Below are positions 46,355 through 57,994 of a DNA stretch of 64,000 nucleotides, piece after piece. Every line of letters starts with the position of its first letter. Position 1 is the first letter of the stretch. Under the pieces are notes generated by a model. The model was not told the DNA's origin. It saw only the letters and a list, made by a program, of their open reading frames with translations, and did no database searches. The translations under genes and the position numbers were made by a program. Source of the stretch: Metaphire vulgaris (lineage: Eukaryota > Annelida > Clitellata > Crassiclitellata > Megascolecidae); the NCBI GenBank assembly GCA_018105865.1, contig CM030862.1, positions 1,882,601-1,946,600 of the forward strand, given 5' to 3'.

Positions 46355-47720
46355 CTTACGCAGGATTGGATACTATAATCTAATGTGAAACGTTATTCAG
46401 AGAAACTTGGAAGTATTTATGGCATATCTCATGCAGGGTGTCAAACATACTGCCCGCGGGCAGGATACTGCCCGCGAAAGCTTTTCATCCGGCCCGCGTG
46501 TATGTGTATTATGTACAGGAAAACTTTATGTCTAAGCAAATTTACTTTATTTACGGCGTGTTCAAAAAGTATATTATATTAAAAATTGAAAATTACATAC
46601 GTGAAACTCAACTTTTTTTACATACGATAGAAATTAAATAAAACATTGTTGAAATAATTTAGTTATATACTGTTTTGTGTAATAGACCTACTGTAGTTCG
46701 TGTTAATGGTATGTACAAATCAGGCCAGCGACAACCACAAAGACTTTTATGTTGCCCGCTGTATGATATAAGTCTGACACCCTGGTATCCTGGTATATCT
46801 GAAAATGCTCACCACTGGTTTACATCTTATCTCAAATCTCGGTCTTTTCGAGTGTCTTGTCTTAGCCAGATGTCCTTGTCACACAGTGTACCGTAGACTA
46901 TGGAGTGCGTCAAGGATCCGTTCTTGGCCTGTACTGTTCAGGCCTTTACACCACACCGCTTTCATCTTTAATTATTAACTCCCACAATTTAAATCACCAA
47001 CTCTATGCCGATGACACTCAGCTATTCCTTTCCTTTTCACCTACTTCATTTAGCACATCTATCATTGAACTTGACTCAACATTTTTATCAATCTCTGCAT
47101 GGATGTCATCTAATCTCCTTACCTTTAACCCATCTAAGACGAAATTTCTTCTATTTGGGCTACTCCCAACAACTCACAAATATTGACAATCCTAAGCTAG
47201 TTTTGACTCCTGACACCACAATAACCTCTATTCCAACTGCAAAAAATCTCGAATTCAAATTTGATCCTTCTCTAAATTTCGAATCACAAATCTCCCAACT
47301 TTCAAAGGCCTGCTATGTTCATATTCGTGACCTTCGTCGCCTACGTCCTTGCCTCGATACCAAAACTGCCTCAACAATCGCCACTTCAATAGTCCACTCC
47401 AAATTAGATTACTGTAACTCCCTCTACTATAGCATTCCCAAAACCTCCATCAATAGATTACAATCAATTCAAAATGCACTGGCTCGCAATGTTAATAAGT
47501 CACCAAAGTTTTTCCCATATTTCACCCATACTAAAATCATTACATTCCCTTAAAACAACTGAACGTATCCAATATAAGATAATAACACTTAGGCCCTACA
47601 TATAGCTAAGTTCAGTCATCAACTGTCAAACCTGTCTACCTTAGAACACTATTAACACCTCAGCCTCCTCGACTCACACTTTCGTCATCTCATCTCACTC
47701 TTTCACGTCCACTGAAACTA
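46355..47720 (+). pseudogene. degenerate LINE reverse transcriptase (CR1/L2-like), split by a hAT insertion
   Basis: Remains of the reverse transcriptase of a non-LTR element. Before the insertion: KRYSEKLGSIYGIS, matching the FDTVDH...LLxxL..xGIS region, with the preceding LDTI block broken by a stop. After it, ISENAHHWFTSYLKSRSF continues the same domain, then RQGSVLG, HQLYADDTQLFLSF (the catalytic YADD box), LLTFNPSKTKFLLFG, NLEFKFDPSLNFESQISQL, CYVHIRDLRRLRPCLDTKTA and LDYCNSLYYSIPK. At least two frameshifts and later stops are present, so it is inactive. The N-terminal endonuclease is missing. The 3' limit near 47720 is approximate. Confidence 0.88.
46434..46784. mobile_element. hAT-like MITE, TIR CAGGGTGTCAA (351 bp), inside the LINE
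   Basis: Left CAGGGTGTCAAACATACTGC, right AAGTCTGACACCCTG. CTGCCCGCGGGCAG near the left end is palindromic. It interrupts the reverse transcriptase between YGIS and ISENA. GGCATATCT on the left and GGTATATCT on the right are near-duplicates of the target, though the 8 bases touching the ends match only partly. Confidence 0.85.
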
Positions 47721-48496
47721 GTGGTGAGAATCCTTGCTCACAAAGACATGAGCTTCAAAATGTTAGTACCAATAACTGAATTGCTTTCTTGTTCAAGCGA
47801 GGGTAATATTCAGAATTTACCCCTTCGAAATAATATCTCCGCCCTAGGTTGCTGTGGTACACAACGGTTACCCCCGACATTCCAGTATATTGTTACAAAT
47901 TCTACGATAAAACATGGCAAGAACAAAGTAAACAATAACATAATAGCTTTAAATTCTTTTAGAAGTTTTGTTGTTTTTGCGTCCAAAACGCTTTTTAAGG
48001 CCCCGCTATACTGTAGTATCGTCAGTTTTCTTACCTTAGGCCTAATTAAGATTTGTTGACGCGGAGAATTTTTTACGATTAAATCGAATTTAATTCGCGC
48101 AAAATTTTTCTCGTTTCATTGTCCTTCGTAAAATATTTTTCTTCGAGTTTCCGCAAAGCCATCGACGAGAGACGTTGACGCGTAAAATTCTCTTAGAATA
48201 ATAGTTTCGAAGACGCTGCCTCTGTTGCTCAAATACCACAAAAAAGCGAAGGAAAAAACGAGACCGCTGGCCGCACGAACAGTTTCTTTCGTTCGGTAGA
48301 GTTGAAATAGATTCTAAGCAGGTATTCCACAACCATATACTCGCATTTTTTCCTCTCCACTGTGGTACGTCGTCGCAAGAGAACAGAGAAATTTCCGATC
48401 GTTAGCTACGTTCTGGAACAAATTCTGCGAGACCACAACAAGATCTCTGAACTGCTTCGGCAGACGATGCCTCTACCACTGCTGCTGCTGCTGCTT
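47721..48496. other. unique sequence, no gene called
   Basis: A plus-strand stretch before the TC repeat (48362-48495) reads KFPIVSYVLEQILRDHNKIS and looks helical, but no acceptor or family is visible. Confidence 0.4.
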
Positions 48497-48497
48497 T

Positions 48498-48555
<58 letters not shown>
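48497..48555. repeat. (TC)n microsatellite
   Basis: TCTCTC run of about 57 bp. Confidence 0.97.
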
Positions 48556-48556
<1 letters not shown>

Positions 48557-49116
48557 GTATATACATACGAGTCTCATGGCCTCATGCGGGCGACAAAACT
48601 CTCGAAGCAGAAAAACTGTCATTTATAATTTGTAGCAAAACGAGAAGGATGGAGAGAAGACAGTTAAATTAGATCGCAGAAGGCTTCTTATGGTTACGCT
48701 ATACTGTACTTCTCTTTCAGCAGTATATGTTATGCTAACGTTTAGCACTGGTGTGGAGTAACATACCAAGGGCACGCCTGTCAGGTTTAAAGTTCTAAAG
48801 TTACGCATACTCCGAAAACGCCGCATTAAAAGGAAAATTTTTACATATAAAGTGCAGCTCGGCGATTATTTTATGTTGTGGTATTCTGTTTTTAAAAATT
48901 CTGTCGACTCCATTTTCTTGTTCTCCGGAAAACCTTCAAGACTAAAGGTCTGGAAAACATTTTCTTGCTGAAGGCAAACCAGACTCAACAAAATCTGCGA
49001 TCCAGATAATATGGCAACGAAGTCAAGACGGCAAAATCAAGATTTTTGCCCTAGTATAGGGAACTCGGTACTCGACTAGTGGGCAGAGGACGTGCTCCCA
49101 ACTCCCAGGAAAATTA
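48556..49116. other. unique sequence, no gene seen
   Basis: Nothing exon-like. Confidence 0.5.
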
Positions 49117-49417
49117 CAGAGGCGGATCTAAGGGAGGCAGGGGTACAGCTGTCCCCGGGAGCCGGGAAGGGGGGGCTGCGCCAAAATTGGTTAAATGTAG
49201 GGCGTTCCGCTGCGGGTGATGATCTTTTTTGTTGTTTCTTGTCAGAGGGTGATGACTTTTTTGCTTGTCAGGGTATTCGCGAAGTTGAATAAAGGATGAA
49301 GGGCGCCAAAATGGACAGAGCGGCGCCCTTGTTTACTTCTTAGAATTTTTGTCAAGTTGAGAGGACGCCATCGGTGTGTTTTGTTCCCGGGCGCCGGTCA
49401 CCCTGGCTCCGTCACTG
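49117..49417 (+). mobile_element. hAT-like MITE (301 bp)
   Basis: Left CAGAGGCGGATCTAAGGGAG, right CCCTGGCTCCGTCACTG. Flanks GAAAATTA and GAAAACCG agree over the first five bases. Two copies of the GATGACTTTTTTGCTTGTCA word (49219, 49251). Confidence 0.85.
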
Positions 49418-49486
49418 GAAAACCGCCCCAATGCATTAGACCGGGTGGAAAAGAGCAAGAACAGGCGCGTTTTAAAATTAAGCATG

Positions 49487-49575
49487 ACTATTTATCAATA
49501 AATCAATAAATCAATAAATCAAAAATCAATCAATCAATAAATAAATAAATAAATAAATAAATAAATCAATCAATA

Positions 49576-49634
<59 letters not shown>

Positions 49635-49743
49635 CAATCAATAAATAAATAAATAAATAAATAAATCAATCAATAAATCAATCAATAAATCAATCAATAA
49701 ATCAATCAATAAATCAATAAATCAATCAATCAATCAATAAATC
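49487..49743. repeat. (AATC)n/(AATA)n tetramer array
   Basis: About 250 bp of AATC and AATA tetramers. On the minus strand it follows the SINE-like body at 49744-49856, so it is probably that element's tail. Confidence 0.95.
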
Positions 49744-49856
49744 GACCAACTTCTGTGGCGCCACTATCATAATACCTTGGGTATCAGCCGACGGCGCACC
49801 AAATCCAATCATAATTAAATCCAGGTCAAGCCGAAAAGATCAGTCAGATCAGATAT
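49744..49856 (-). mobile_element. SINE-like repeat, copy 1
   Basis: Read on the minus strand: GGATTTGGTGCGCCGTCGGC, then TGATACCCAAGGTATTATGA and GTGGCGCCAC. Shares order and words with copies at 54232 and 63870. Family unknown; short length and variable 3' tails fit a SINE or a LINE 3' end. Confidence 0.65.
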
Positions 49857-49897
49857 ATATATATATATACTGTATTATATATATATATATATATATA
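49855..49897. repeat. (TA)n microsatellite
   Basis: Two TA runs around ACTGTATTA. Confidence 0.95.
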
Positions 49898-50755
49898 AAA
49901 TTCCATGAGCTACAGCATTATCTCTATGTCTGATACACAGTGACGTCGCCAGGAATTTTGGGTTGGGAGCATAAGGGGGCTGGCGTGTCAGATTCCTTAC
50001 CCCACCCCTACACACCCCTCCACAAAAAACTTTCTCACCGGATTTGAGCGAACCTTATAGGTGGTCTGGTGTCAGGTTGGGGGGCAGTTGCCCCATTACC
50101 CCCCCCCCATCCACCCGTGGCGACGTTAATGCTAATACATACACCGGGTTCAGTACACTACATACACGCTCCCCCACACACGCACACACACAAATACGCA
50201 TATGTATCCTTGTGTCGCGGCTTCAGAGTTTTGCTAAAGCGAATATTTTATACCAGCATTTTGTCGAAAAAGCGTCATTCGATTTCTTACGGCATCCCGT
50301 GCAGTATGTTCTTTCCGTCGGGCGTCACTTTCGCATCGGATAGCGGGGCATCGTGACGCCCGGAAAAAGGCGCCATTCAACAATGGCAGACGGTCGCTAC
50401 ACAAAGGCACCGTCGTCTGCCTTTCTAAGCGGGAGATTTACTTAAGATTGGGAACATCATCTTGTCCGCCGCAACTGGGATTGACAGAGCGCAATCGTCG
50501 TCGTCTGCCGACGTCAATCAGATTGGCGCGAAAATTTCGATAGCGACGCCAGCTTCAAGCTTCAAGCGGATCTTGTTTTTCTGTTGAGCGTCGGGCTTTA
50601 AAAAGGTCTTTCCAAACGAATAAAAACTGCGAAAAGTCTGGCACAGTTTCAACTATACGTCGTTAACTGGAGAGTTTCAGTTGTCAGCTCCGTTCCGTAC
50701 CATCTCAAGTTCTCAGCATCAGCATCTTTCCGTTTCTCATTGATTTGTCAGCGAT
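49898..50755. other. unique sequence with a left hAT end at 49938
   Basis: CAGTGACGTCGCCAGGAATT at 49938 starts a decayed family member without a clear right end. An (AC)n run lies near 50174-50192. No exon called. Confidence 0.5.
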
Positions 50756-51079
50756 CAGTGGCGGTTCCAGGATTTCCTGGTGGGGTGGGGATGGATGAAA
50801 TAAATTCGTAGAAAGTTGGGTGGGGCGGTGGTGAAAAGAGAAGGGACAAATCAATAAACTTTGCCGTAAAAGGCTGGCAAAAGAAAAAATTCCCTCCCAA
50901 TTTTACTACATTTTCACCCGGAAAATAATATGTTGACAACCAAAAAAGGTCATCCGCACTTTTCCCCCGCACTTTTACTATACTTTTACCCCCAAACATA
51001 GATTTCACAAGCGAAAAAAGTCCGGAAGTCATATGGGGAGGGGTGCATCTCCACTCATCCCCACACGGAACCGCCACTG
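50756..51079 (+). mobile_element. hAT-like MITE (324 bp) with perfect 8-bp duplication
   Basis: Left CAGTGGCGGTTCCAGGATTT, right ACACGGAACCGCCACTG. Flanks TCAGCGAT (50748-50755) and TCAGCGAT (51080-51087) are identical. Internal words at 50934 and 51006. Confidence 0.96.
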
Positions 51080-52103
51080 TCAGCGATGTGATGTGCTTGA
51101 AACATTATCTGCAAACTCGCAATATAAATAGCCATTTTGATTGATTGTTTGATTGATTGATTGATTGTTAAACCTTCGAAACTATACAAAGGTCTTGTTC
51201 CAAGATTATTTAACGCATCCGTTTAGTCTATACAGTGCAAATTGTCGGAAGTAGTCGAGAAAATCGAAGGCAATCGTTAAAAATAGGTAAACCGAGTGTC
51301 CTTTGCCGATGGGTTTTTTTTCTTTCTCGGTATATGTTCATATTGACGAACAGTTTTGCATGACAATCTTATATCATAATTAGTTAATAAGACCCCTGAT
51401 TGGGGGGGGGGGTGCGGAGCCTAGAGCTGAGGAAGGGAGGGGGCATTTTGTGAAATGAATCGTCCTTGACTCACCGCATTTCCTTCCACAGAGTTAACTC
51501 CCATTAACAGCCGCGTCGACTGAGGGCGTTTGGTATAGAAACTAAAAAAGTTTTGTTAAAGAAGTTGTCAACTAGAAACTAAAAGTTTTGTTAAAATATT
51601 GTTTAAATAATTTTTGGATTTATAAGTCAACTCGATTTCTAACAGTTCTCGCCTTTTTCGTCAAACTCGTCGGTAAATTCATTAGCGCTATGCTGATGCG
51701 CCTGACTTGTTCTGACGCTGCTTCCATCTTCGCGAAAAGGAGATAGTCGTTCTGGGTTTATAGTCAATCGTTCGCCCGTTGAGAATCTGCCAAGGTCATC
51801 CGTTTAATCTTTTGCATGAAAGTCATGGAATATTGTTTAAATAATTTTCTCGGGAGACCGCTGGATTTATAACTTGCGGAAAACCTACTCCGTTACTCGT
51901 TGGCGTGTCAATGTTGCTGAACTATTTCTGGAGGACCGCTCAGGACTCAATGTTTTTACGGCGGCGAAGTTCTTGTTACCATCTAAGTGTCAATGTTGCT
52001 TTCTAGGACCTTCATTGACATGTTTGTAAAGTCTTTTTAACATCGGTCGACAAACGCTTAATTCAATAATTCATTAATAAAAATAAAAATGTTTTTGGTA
52101 AAT
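51080..52103. other. unique sequence, no gene seen
   Basis: (TTGA)n at 51138-51166 and poly-G at 51402-51411. AACTAGAAACTAAAAGTTTTG-type words recur near 51540 and 51570. TGTCAATGTTGCT occurs at 51907 and 51988. Confidence 0.5.
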
Positions 52104-52167
52104 ATCGAACCCCTAACTGATCGTTAATTTTAATCGAGTTACAGTTAAATACACGGTTAAGGGGTTA
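52104..52167. mobile_element. TTAA-type palindromic MITE, copy 3 (5' decayed)
   Basis: CGAACCCCTAACTGATC at the left, GAGTTACAG core, CACGGTTAAGGGGTTA at the right. Confidence 0.75.
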
Positions 52168-53194
52168 CAAATTTTCCTTGATCGCATGATGAAGATCTTT
52201 ACATTTAAACGTTCCTTCGAGTGATTTTTCACTTCTATAAGTTTAGTGATACGCAATTTTGGCATTTTTCTCTGTTCGATTTATTTCTGATTTTGAGTTA
52301 ATATAGACTTGTCTATGATTTAGAACAGTGGGGTAACCAGAAAATCGACAACAATAATTAATTCTGACACTTTTGCCAACGTTTATGCCGACACTGCGCC
52401 TAAGGTTATAGGCCAAAGCCGTTACAACCAAATTTCCGTTGCCATGAGAACAATTTTATTTTGTTTTGACCGAAAAAGATGCCATATTTCAGACAAAAAA
52501 CTTAGGACTTCTGTAAAAAAATAAATCATGCATCTCTCTGGACCTTACCAAGAACTGCAGCGACTTTCTCTACAGAATTACTTCTCAAAGCAACTAAGCG
52601 CGCCTACGGAACGCGCATTAGGTTGAGTCGGGCTCCATTTCCCAGTCATCCCTTCATCGAAATCAACAGCCGAAGCCAGAAAGCGTTGATACTGAGAGGA
52701 GAGGCGGTATATTTTTATCGTTCGCTTGCTTTGCGCAGTGGACGTGAAGAAGAGATATAACGCTAAGCGCCAAGTAGTCCTCGGTATCTGGGACAGCAGA
52801 GTTCGACGTCGCAAGGCCGATGGCAATGCTGATAACACCGCCGTTTTTCTATCACAGGGCGTTTTTCTTGCTGCAGAGCTGTTACTGGTATAACCAGTGA
52901 CGGATTTACCGCGGTACAAATGGTACATTTGTATCGGACCCACCAGAAAACTAAAAATCTAGTGTCCAACCTTTCCTACTAACAATATTTTATAAATGAT
53001 TTATTTATTGATTTATTTGTTTAAACAACTTTATTTTTAGAAATGCAACCATTTGTCACGCAACGTGCCCTGGAAAAAGAAAGAAAAGTTATCGCCACTA
53101 TTAGTACTCATACACCTGATCTGTAAGTCTTCCGCTCTTCCGGTTTTTTATACATAAAAACATCGCCTATAGTCATTTTCTCGGTCATTTTTTC

Positions 53195-53234
<40 letters not shown>

Positions 53235-53454
53235 CATTTATCCGTCTGTCTTTCTCTCTGCCCATCTTTATCAAGCACCTACGGTGATATAGGAGAGAGG
53301 AGACCCGGCTGCAATAACACTGCGTTTTATGGCCGAATTATCGCCGAACTAAAAACCGAATACGCGTTTAAGTGCGGACGCATTACGAAGCTGAAACGAC
53401 CGAATGTGTTCGGTCACAGAAAAACTGCGTCTGTCAGCGTTTATCAGCGAGGGC

Positions 53455-53456
<2 letters not shown>
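52168..53456. other. unique sequence, (TC)n, no gene called
   Basis: A minus-strand frame of 121 codons (52943-52578) has no recognised family. CAGTGACGGATTTACCGC at 52894 resembles a hAT left end. (TC)n at 53198-53229. Confidence 0.5.

Positions 53457-53519
<63 letters not shown>
53456..53519. repeat. (TA)n microsatellite
   Basis: About 62 bp of TA, followed by TCAGCGTAGG. Just before it stands CAGCGAGGGCG. Confidence 0.97.
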
Positions 53520-53521
<2 letters not shown>

Positions 53522-53699
53522 CGTAGGGCCCAATCCTGGCGGAATATTACCGGTCACGTGGGGTCAGGTCACGTGTGTCCTTACTCAGCTATTTATACTC
53601 GTACTATACTTTAAAATACATGTATGTACTCTTCCATAGAATTCCGGGTCTTAGGTATGCTCACTCAATGCATGCACGAAAAGATGATGTCATAATAGG

Positions 53700-54157
53700 C
53701 AGGGGCGTAGCGACGGGGGGTATATCGGTATATAAATACCCCCCCCCAAAAATCAGTCTACCTTAAAGTATTTTATGTGATTTATATGTGGTCATATGTG
53801 GTTTTTATGGTTTATGTGGTTTATAGTTAAAATTTATATCCCCTGTCAGAATGATTTCATATTGGGCTATATATGTTTGGAAAAAGGGGCGGAGAATTGA
53901 GAGGGTGAGCGAGGAAGGGTCATCTTCCGTTTCCGGGGGTTGTTTAGTTTTCTTCTGGTTGGTTCTCGATGTAGTTGGCCTGATACTAAACTTTATTTTA
54001 TAAATTGATTTTAGTAAGTATACGATATAATTCAGTTGATTGTTGTGACTTTTGGAATTATAAAGTTAGTGAGTTAGAGGTGAGAGTAGTGAGCGAGAAA
54101 CACTCTCACACCCCCTAAATATTAATACCCCAAATCAAATTCCTGGCTACGCCCTTG
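53700..54157 (+). mobile_element. hAT-like element (458 bp), duplication with one mismatch
   Basis: Left CAGGGGCGTAGCGACGGG, right TCCTGGCTACGCCCTTG. Flanks ATAATAGG and ATAATTGG match at 7 of 8. TTTATGTGATTTATATGTGG repeats at 53770-53830 make it longer than its relatives. Confidence 0.9.
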
Positions 54158-54231
54158 ATAATTGGCCTAAAGCATCTTAGATTTAAGTTTAATGGCTCCT
54201 CAGAAGTTAACTTAGGAATGTTATAATAATT

Positions 54232-54335
54232 ACGCACTTCTATAGCGCCAGTTCTATTACCCAAGGGCCAAGGGTATCAATCGACGGTACTTCAAATCCA
54301 TCCGCAAAAGATCAGGTCATTCCAGAGACGCAGTT
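54232..54335 (-). mobile_element. SINE-like repeat, copy 2
   Basis: Minus strand: GGATTTGAAGTACCGTCGAT, then TGATACCCTTGGCCCTTGGG and TGGCGCTATAGAAGTGCG, ending in AT-rich DNA. Confidence 0.65.
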
Positions 54336-54636
54336 GCAATGCGTTTAATCCGGCTTTGGTCTTAAGTGCTGGGCTGCAAGAAGCACGCAAGACAATTCGT
54401 TCCGTAGTATTCGGTCCCATAATGATATGCCAGGAAAAGGCTTTTCGTCAAAATGCCTACGAGTGAATTTCTAACTTCTTTTGACGGGGGAAACAGCACA
54501 ATGAGGCTAAATATTTAGTTTGTCAACAAGTTTGCCGCCGGCGACGTCATATCACGTCGCACTTTCGTCGCTCTGAGCGGCGAGCGACGCATACACACGT
54601 CACTACGTTTATAAAATCTAAATAGTAAGCTGGCCC
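54336..54636. other. unique sequence, no gene seen
   Basis: GC-rich in the middle (GCCGCCGGCGACGTC at about 54531). No exon called. Confidence 0.5.
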
Positions 54637-55038
54637 CAGGGGCGATTCCACGTTGGGGATGACTGGAGATGCATCCCACCCACCGGGCCACCAAAATGCG
54701 TCTTCAATGGAAGATGATCGTCTAAATTAGCCTTGATGTATATCCACAAATATATGGACACATCCATAGACAATGCCAGCGACAAATTCGCTTCCAGCAA
54801 TAGAAAGTTCGATTTTGCCCACTATGACTTTGTACAACCAGACTAAAATGGCTTCTATACATTGTCAATTCTGAACATTATATTTTATAAATCAAATCTA
54901 CAGATTTCTTCTAAACCGTTTGCATATAATTTCTTTGACAATTGGCGGGATCTTCCTAGAAATTCATTGCATCCCTCCCATCGACTTCCTAGAAATTCAT
55001 CGCACCCCCCCCACCAAGAGTTATTGGAACCGCCGCTG
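54637..55038 (+). mobile_element. hAT-like element (402 bp)
   Basis: Left CAGGGGCGATTCCACG, right TTGGAACCGCCGCTG. Flanks GCTGGCCC and GTTGGTTT differ at four positions, all C to T, so they may be a decayed duplication. CTAGAAATTCATTGCATCCC and CTAGAAATTCATCGCACCCC are repeated inside. Confidence 0.7.
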
Positions 55039-55193
55039 GTTGGTTTCAATGCCAAAAAACTTTGCCGAGAGTCAAAGTGTTAATATCTGACAACTGAGAG
55101 TCTACTGTAAGAGACCTGATAGGCCGTTCGAGGGCATGCGTCAGTCTCAACAGACCTAATGCAGCCCTAATGCGCAGCCACTGCATACAGATA

Positions 55194-55297
<104 letters not shown>

Positions 55298-55369
55298 GCA
55301 CAGAAATCACTGTTTCGTGAAGCGATTGACTAATCGAGTGAACGTCCGATTTGTGGCGATTGTTACGTG

Positions 55370-55557
55370 GAGGGATATCTTTAACACCCCTAACACCCTA
55401 ACACCCTCAACACCCCCTCCCAATTTGAGACTGGCACCCCCCAACACCCCCAGTTTCAACTATGCGATGATCTTTTTTCTTTGCTTGTCAGACTTTTTGG
55501 CAGGCGACCCCCAGAATTTACCCACACCCCAAATCAATAATCCTAGAAATGACCATG
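55370..55557 (+). mobile_element. hAT-like MITE, CAGGGATATTT family (188 bp)
   Basis: Left GAGGGATATCTTTAACACCC, right CCTAGAAATGACCATG. Flanks GTTACGTG and GTCACGTG match at 7 of 8. Same interior as 42643, including the TTTGCTTGTCAGACTTTTTG part. Confidence 0.93.
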
Positions 55558-55631
55558 GTCACGTGTCCAGTGGCGTGTCACGTTAAACCATCAAGTCCAT
55601 TTCTGCATCGTCAGGACCATTGACACAGCCA

Positions 55632-55851
55632 CAGAGCGGCGAACGGGGGATCAGTCACCCTATTCTGGCTAACACCGGTCGAGAGATTTACGCAAAACCG
55701 CTGAGAATTTGTTCCGGGGGCTGCATGATTAAAGAGATTAAGCGAATGCGCGAAGGCGAGATTTCGACGATAATTTTTGGCTCGTTGGAGACTTTTTACC
55801 CGAAATTCAGGCGTGTCCTTCCCCTATTTCGGAAGCCTGGCTGCGCCACTG
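55632..55851 (+). mobile_element. CAGTGGCG-family element (220 bp)
   Basis: Left CAGAGCGGCGAACGGGGGAT, right GCCTGGCTGCGCCACTG. GCCACAG flanks both ends but overlaps the left terminus, so the exact duplication is ambiguous. Confidence 0.7.
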
Positions 55852-55937
55852 CGCCACAGAACGCAGCGCTCAAAGCGACTGATCGTTTAGATCGTTTAGA
55901 CGATTGTAAGAACGTCGTTCGTGACGTTTCGTCTCAT

Positions 55938-55957
55938 CACGTGGCTGTCACGTGACT
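55938..55957. promoter_or_regulatory. paired CACGTG boxes, one a full GTCACGTGAC
   Basis: TCACGTGG at about 55937 and GTCACGTGAC at 55947-55956. The second equals the 10-bp E-box/CLEAR-type palindrome. No gene start is known here. Confidence 0.4.
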
Positions 55958-56087
55958 GGCAGACGATTCTTCAACGTCTTCCGGCGAAAGGGCGACGCTT
56001 GACTGGAGTCCGGATGGAAGGGACGCGGTTCGACGATTCCCTAAATTAATCCTGATGTTCCCGGGTTCTGTTCCCTTCGAACATTCC

Positions 56088-56440
56088 CTCCCTCCCTCCC
56101 TCCCTTCTATTGTTTGCTCAGTAGTCTCATTCTCTCTCCCTCTCTCTCTCTCTTTCTCTGTTTCTCTCTGATCCCCTCCCCCACACACACTATCTCGTTC
56201 TTCCTCTGTCTGTCTGTCTGTCCGTCTCTCTCTCTCTGTCTCTGTCTCTATCTCTCTCTCTCATACACACACTGTGTCTCTCTCTCTCTCTCTGTCTGTC
56301 TCTCTCTATCTTTGTTGCCCTCTCTCATTCTTTTTTCTTTCTCTCTCTCTCCCTCTCTCACTCTATCTCTATCTCTCTGCTTCTCTCTCTTATACTTGTA
56401 TAAGATACTAAATATATATATATATATACAATTATACATG
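56088..56440. repeat. (CCCT)n, (TC)n and TA cluster
   Basis: CCCT at 56090-56105, then mixed TC, TCTG and CACA units to 56390 and a short TATATA at 56413. Confidence 0.93.
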
Positions 56441-56478
56441 GCTGCAAATGTACGTTAAGTTCTTTTAAAAGTGAAAAA

Positions 56479-56480
<2 letters not shown>

Positions 56481-56513
<33 letters not shown>

Positions 56514-56530
56514 GACCGTATGTCTGTCTA
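56481..56530. repeat. (TGTC)n microsatellite
   Basis: Nine TGTC units, then GACCGTATGTC. Confidence 0.95.
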
Positions 56531-56590
56531 TTGCAAAAGGCAAAAGACAATAGTTTCAAAAACGTCGCGAAATAATCTTTACACTAGAAA

Positions 56591-56622
56591 GATGCTCGCT
56601 TCGCTCGCGCTCGCTTCGCTCG
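56591..56622. repeat. GCTCGCTTCGCTCGC palindrome, two copies
   Basis: The 15-base word GCTCGCTTCGCTCGC occurs twice head to tail. The related GCTCGAAGCGAGC lies at 43301. Confidence 0.85.
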
Positions 56623-56830
56623 CAGTGCAGGATAATACTAATTCAATACCTATACCTAATACCCAATCATTGAATTCATGCTGAACAACATTTCAATGAT
56701 CGCCACCTAGCCAAGCTCTGCGCCACGTAATAATTAGGCCTATGTACGTTAAAATCACGCAACTGTGGCCATTTGTGACGCTGTACACGTATTTTTTGTG
56801 TACGTTGAAATGTACGTTAAGATCCTCAAG

Positions 56831-56953
56831 CTACGAACAATTGTTACCAATAGCAACGTCGTCGCACGCCCAGCCCTCTGACGCTGCAATGACTCGACTA
56901 AACCGTGTTAAACTACGATTCTACGAACAATTGTTACCAATAGCAACGTCGTC
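56831..56953. repeat. 33-bp exact direct repeat at 90-bp spacing
   Basis: CTACGAACAATTGTTACCAA followed by TAGCAACGTCGTC is identical at 56831 and 56921. Confidence 0.95.
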
Positions 56954-57990
56954 TTCGAACATCGTCCACCAACGCATCGCGACGTAAGGACTAAACGGTC
57001 TAAACCGTCTACCAATAGTCAACCAATCAGAACGCTTGAAGGTAACAGACAGAGAGACATACAGATAAGGATCTAAATATGATAGATGAGAAGCGACTGG
57101 TCCTAAGATTATATTCCTCTGCGCATGTTTATCGTTAAGTCAACGAATATATGTCTGTAGAGATTACGGTTACGTACTAAACGGAGCATACGCGTAACTC
57201 GTATGTGACGGTAATGTCGACACTAGACTTTCTTTTAACGACAACCATAAGTCTTTTGCGAAGACCCAAATGATCGGAAACGCCAATCGTCACGGGGCCT
57301 ACGTGCCATGGTCCGAAGATGGCAGCCGTTTCTCCAGATTCCATCGTCCCTTTTTTCCTTTCTTATTCCTTCATAATTTCCTTCCATGCGCTATTGCCGC
57401 CGGCGTCCCTCTGCCCTTCATTTCCGCCCCCGCTCTGGTTCATCTCTTGATATAAAAATTTAATGGTTTCGACTGAACCCGACGTCGTTCGCCGTTCGCG
57501 AAACGGACGTCGGACGTCAACGAAATGTCTGGAAATAATTGATAAATCCACTCCGTCAGATACCATCCATACACATCTCACTGTCAACGCGGCCCGGAGT
57601 ACAGGACAATCGCACGGGATACGATAAGAAACTTGCATTTCCAGTCCCGGCTGTTGTTGTTGCGATGATCATTCGACTGCTGATGCTGCTTTCCCGCAGA
57701 CTGATATTGCATACTCAATCAAGATACGCAAACGTTTATTTTAAAAATAATAATAATCAGGGCCTTTTTCTAGGTAAAAAGGTTTGGGAACTCGTTTCAC
57801 TTCTGTTTTGCCGTAAAGAGCATGCCATGGAGAGGCTATCAGTAGAATAACAGTACGTGGTATATTTTTATACAATGTAGCTCGTTGTTTTTAAACGGTA
57901 ATTTACGTTGTTTCCGTGTTTTGCCACTAATAATTAAAGAACCGTTTATAAGTAAAATGATTGATATAACGCATTATTGCATATATCGAT
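56954..57990. other. unique sequence, no gene called
   Basis: Overlapping 60-100 codon frames at 57270-57455 (plus) and 57638-57363 (minus) lack recognisable domains and splice borders. Confidence 0.45.
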
Positions 57991-57994
57991 ATAA

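Noticed and set aside
48362..48628. Helical-looking KFPIVSYVLEQILRDHNKIS frame before (TC)n
   Set aside because: No acceptor with an AG after the pyrimidine stretch at 48348, and the frame runs into repeat translation.
52578..52943. 121-codon minus-strand frame
   Set aside because: No family, splice border or compositional support.
57363..57638. 91-codon minus-strand frame ending near an AATAAG
   Set aside because: AATAAG is a poor polyadenylation signal and the peptide matches nothing I recognise.
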